Shown here: positions 52,133 through 54,642 of the stretch, in pieces | How positions within the stretch are numbered: the stretch's first letter is position 1 | Layout of the letters: each line of letters starts with the position of its first letter | NCBI GenBank assembly: GCA_001825035.1 | Contig: MHUO01000008.1 | Span: 1-54,642 of the forward strand | Reading direction: 5' to 3' | DNA from: Candidatus Wildermuthbacteria bacterium RIFOXYD1_FULL_50_12 | GTDB lineage: Bacteria; Patescibacteriota; Minisyncoccia; Minisyncoccales; UBA10102 | Length of the DNA stretch: 54,642 bases | Made by a program: the position numbers and the translations under genes | Notes under the pieces: generated by a model | Seen by the model: only the letters and a program-made list of their open reading frames with translations | Told to the model about the DNA's origin: nothing | Database searches by the model: none

Positions 52133-54642
52133 ATGGCGCACCAAAAAGCAAAAATCTTCTGGGGAGCGTTTGCGCTTCTGGTTTTTGTTTCTCTTTTTAC
52201 GCCCCGCCCGGCCGATGCCTTCGCTTGGATTCCTGTCATCCTAATCGGCGCCGCTCTGTTTACCCCCCTCCGAGGATTCCTTACCGATCCCATTGCACGC
52301 GCGCTGTACGAAGCTCTCTTAGCCGTTGTAAACGGCATTATCGCCCTCATTGCCTCAATCCTCCAAGGAATTTTTATTGGGATAGGAGAACTTTTAGTTT
52401 CTGCAATAAACTACTTTATTTCAATCCCGGTTTCCCCTGCCAACCCGCTTACGCCCCCTATGATTGTGGCGGCTTTCGACTTTACGCGACTGCTCGTCAA
52501 TGGCTTCTTCCTGCTTATACTTGTTTTTATCGGACTGGCAACCATTCTCCGCTGGCGGGAATACGAATTTCAGCAGACCCTCCCTCGACTTATCATCATC
52601 GTCCTTCTCGTGAACTTTAGCGGCGTGTTTGTCGGACTCGTGGTGGACATTGCGAATCTTGTTACCCACTTTTTCCTAAATGCGGTAGCCGGTGTAGGCG
52701 CTTTGTATTCTTCAAATCCGTGGGGAGCGTTCGCCCCCGAAGAAGCAAAGGTTGGGCAGAATATTGCACGTATTCTCTTTTACCTTATCGGCACTCTCAT
52801 TTATCTTTTCGTGATGCTTATTTTCGGATTTCGCGTTCTCGTACTGTGGGTGCTCACCATTCTCGCGCCCCTTGCTTTTGCCGCCTATATTCTGCCTATA
52901 ACAAGACGATGGTGGAGCCAATGGCTTGGATCGCTCATCCAATGGTCAATCATTGGCATCCCCATTTCCTTCTTTCTCGTCCTTGCGGGATTTATAATCT
53001 CGGCAGACCCCCCCGGTAATCCTTCAGCTTACGGTATTGGCACTGAAATAAGCGGGGCATTCGCCCCCCTTACCGCTCTTCTATTGCTTGCTCTCGGAGT
53101 CAGCATTGCTATAAGTTTGGCGCCCGCAAGCGCGCGCGGCATTCTCAATTTTGGCAGGAAAACCGCTGCCATTGCCAGCGGATTCCTTGTAGCGCAGGCA
53201 GTTATGAGAGCTGCTGAAAGCAAGAAGGTTCGCGGCGGCTTAGATAAATTAAGCTCTCCCGAAAATCCGAGATGGGGTTACGATAAAACAACGGGCGAGG
53301 CGAAGAGCGGCTTTTGGGCTGCCGCCCAAAGAGGACTGGGGGGCACAGTTGGGTTTGGCAGGAGAGCGGCCACAAAGCCTATGCAGCATGTCCTTACCGC
53401 GACAGAGAAGGATGCAGAGGAGAAGACAAATCGGGAGGCGATGAAAGCAAACGATATTGAACTTCGTACGGCGATGCTCCAGGCGGGCGCCGGGGCACAG
53501 AAACGAGGTGTATGGCGGGCGATATTGCAACGACGCCGGGTACGCCAGTTTTTTGACGCCGATACAATGAGCGGCACGCCGGAAAAGAGAGCATTTGCGA
53601 AAGCCAGACTGGAAGATGCTGCTCTCGCAGCGCACGACAACGCACTTGCAGAAGGAGATAGCGACACCGCTGAGGCAACGCAACGGGCGCTCTGGCACAA
53701 CGACAGGGCAATGAAACATATGGCAACGCTAGAAGACCAACGCACTGCAAGCGCTCAGGATGCGTATCGAGACAGGACGGGCTACACAGATCCCGAAACA
53801 AGGACATACATCGCAGGCGTCTCTGAAGCAGAATATGACCGAGGAGTTAGAAGTTTTCGCGAAAAGATTTTCCGCGAAGCAAAAACTCAGGACGACTTCA
53901 AGCAATTCCAACGAAGCGCCGTGCTTCGAGATGACTTTATCGATTTGATGCACAGCCAGCATGGCAGCGCCCATCAGGCAGCGGCATTCGTGAATGCATA
54001 CGGACAAGAGGGCATACAAAGACTTGAGGCCCGCAAGAAGGATGCTGCCCATTATGCCAGATTGGTTCAGAAAGGAGTTGAAACGGACCGGGAGGGAAAG
54101 CCCGTTCTCAGAAACTCTGCCGGAGAGATAGACCCCAAAGGAGAAAAGCAACGAATCTGGGGAGATAGAAACTTATCGCTGGCACGTTGGGAAGCTACAA
54201 CCGGAGGCCAAAACGTGGGTATCTCTGCAAAGGAAGGGGCAGAGCGCGCGGAAGACGTAAGACGACTCCAGCGGATCACGGCCAATTGGGCGGGACACTA
54301 TAATGAACTCCGAGACGAGTACGAACAGCTGATGGGAGATGAAGAAGGACGCGTAACAAGAGGCATCCTTGGGCTCCAACGCGAAATTGAGGACTTAAGG
54401 AGTTATCCTGAAGAGCATCGGACACCATCACAACGCGCTGGGCTTGAAGCATTACGCATAGAATACGGCCGTCGCTTGGGAACCCTGGGAGATAGGATGC
54501 GAGTTGACCCTGACCCAGAGGTCCGACGTTTATGGGAAACGACAGAAAGAGACCTTGTACGCCCTCGCGCACAAGAAAGAAGGCGCAGAACCGGCGAAGA
54601 AGATGAGGAAGAGAATGGAGAAGAAGATGGGGGGGAAGAAGA
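52133..54642 (+). CDS. VirB6/TrbL-like membrane protein with long charged tail, cut by the window end
   Basis: The largest ORF of the right end, absent from the supplied track because no stop lies in the window: at least 836 codons. It starts MAHQKAKIFWGAFALLVFVSL with a signal peptide ending ADAFA. About seven or eight membrane segments follow to residue 345 (for example LVNGFFLLILVFIGLATILRW and LTALLLLALGVSIAISLAP), including FRVLVLWVLTILAPLAFAAY, which fits VirB6/TrbL-type channel proteins of type IV secretion systems. From about residue 365 on the chain is soluble, charged and helical, ending in a Glu/Asp/Arg-rich stretch. TTGTAC-17-TATAAT-6-ATG gives a leaderless mRNA. A secretion-channel role is inferred. 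Confidence 0.82.
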   Translation, partial: MAHQKAKIFWGAFALLVFVSLFTPRPADAFAWIPVILIGAALFTPLRGFLTDPIARALYEALLAVVNGIIALIASILQGIFIGIGELLVSAINYFISIPVSPANPLTPPMIVAAFDFTRLLVNGFFLLILVFIGLATILRWREYEFQQTLPRLIIIVLLVNFSGVFVGLVVDIANLVTHFFLNAVAGVGALYSSNPWGAFAPEEAKVGQNIARILFYLIGTLIYLFVMLIFGFRVLVLWVLTILAPLAFAAYILPITRRWWSQWLGSLIQWSIIGIPISFFLVLAGFIISADPPGNPSAYGIGTEISGAFAPLTALLLLALGVSIAISLAPASARGILNFGRKTAAIASGFLVAQAVMRAAESKKVRGGLDKLSSPENPRWGYDKTTGEAKSGFWAAAQRGLGGTVGFGRRAATKPMQHVLTATEKDAEEKTNREAMKANDIELRTAMLQAGAGAQKRGVWRAILQRRRVRQFFDADTMSGTPEKRAFAKARLEDAALAAHDNALAEGDSDTAEATQRALWHNDRAMKHMATLEDQRTASAQDAYRDRTGYTDPETRTYIAGVSEAEYDRGVRSFREKIFREAKTQDDFKQFQRSAVLRDDFIDLMHSQHGSAHQAAAFVNAYGQEGIQRLEARKKDAAHYARLVQKGVETDREGKPVLRNSAGEIDPKGEKQRIWGDRNLSLARWEATTGGQNVGISAKEGAERAEDVRRLQRITANWAGHYNELRDEYEQLMGDEEGRVTRGILGLQREIEDLRSYPEEHRTPSQRAGLEALRIEYGRRLGTLGDRMRVDPDPEVRRLWETTERDLVRPRAQERRRRTGEEDEEENGEEDGGEE

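Noticed and set aside
52129-52620. ORFs 52129 (+) and several minus-strand ORFs from 53029 to 54572
   Set aside because: All overlap the continuous VirB6-like frame starting at 52133, which has a promoter, signal peptide and membrane segments.
47765-54642. A complete conjugative type IV secretion system
   Set aside because: Only VirB2-like and VirB6-like components are visible; no VirB4, VirD4, relaxase or VirB7-10 genes lie in the window.
1-54642. UGA recoding (as in Gracilibacteria or Absconditabacteria)
   Set aside because: TGA ends guaB, infB, pilC and others at the expected C termini, and conserved glycine or tryptophan positions are not encoded by TGA.

Overview
ORGANISM. The window reads like a chromosomal segment of a Patescibacteria / Candidate Phyla Radiation bacterium, probably Parcubacteria-like. 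Reasons: compact gene-dense layout with ATGA and ATGAATAA overlaps; an IF-2 without an N-terminal extension; a PilB-PilC-pilin-PilMNO type IV pilus cluster; class II (B12-dependent) ribonucleotide reductase; RNase Y; several NYN, DUF4446, DUF2130, DUF6580 and VirB2-like proteins typical of the group; no rRNA and no biosynthetic pathways. TGA is used as a normal stop (guaB, infB, pilC), so this is not a UGA-recoded lineage. The lineage is inferred, not tested. LAYOUT. 1-2.9 kb: a mixed tRNA/mRNA block (five tRNAs, an ECF-like membrane protein, a pseudouridine synthase, rplS, a NUDIX hydrolase). 2.9-6.5 kb: purine operon guaB-deaminase-guaA. 6.4-10.5 kb, minus strand: nrdR-nrdJ-pduO-DUF6580, a B12-dependent dNTP module. 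10.7-14.0 kb: a 3D-domain protein facing a minus-strand tRNA/translation operon (three tRNAs, DUF4446, infB, rbfA, two tRNAs). 14.1-16.1 kb: accessory region with a hidden small acidic protein, a NYN protein, an HNH nuclease, two intact tRNAs and two broken tRNAs of the same anticodons. 16.1-26.3 kb: type IV pilus operon plus a two-component system. 26.3-31.0 kb: two tRNAs, then an AT-rich defence-like island (HTH, two nuclease-fold proteins, LexA, D12 methylase, restriction enzyme) bracketed by two near-identical palindromic terminators. 31.0-38.6 kb: rny, nusA-tig-clpP, an S51-like fusion, cupin, cca and tRNAs. 38.6-47.8 kb: VirB2-like/DUF1554 protein, rpsO, NYN, pnp, GH3-like protein, DksA-like protein, LysM-M23 peptidase, rsmA. 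47.8-54.6 kb: a surface-apparatus region with large ectodomain proteins carrying VirB2-like membrane modules and a VirB6-like protein that runs off the window and is absent from the ORF track because its stop lies outside. CROSS-CUTTING SIGNALS. (1) Two inserted elements of exactly 78 bp, each with near-identical terminal inverted repeats and a TGA duplication, sit precisely in the stop/start overlaps of infB/rbfA and pilC/prepilin. (2) At least eight genes have a consensus -10 box ending 6-8 nt before the ATG, so transcription should start on or next to the start codon (leaderless mRNAs). (3) GC-rich palindromes, chiefly TCCGCC-N3/4-GGCGGA and CCTGCCTGC/GCAGGCAGG, are inserted in frame in tig, pnp, rsmA, the GH3-like gene and others, and one disrupts a tRNA. 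(4) Three VirB2-like two-helix modules are fused to three different ectodomains.
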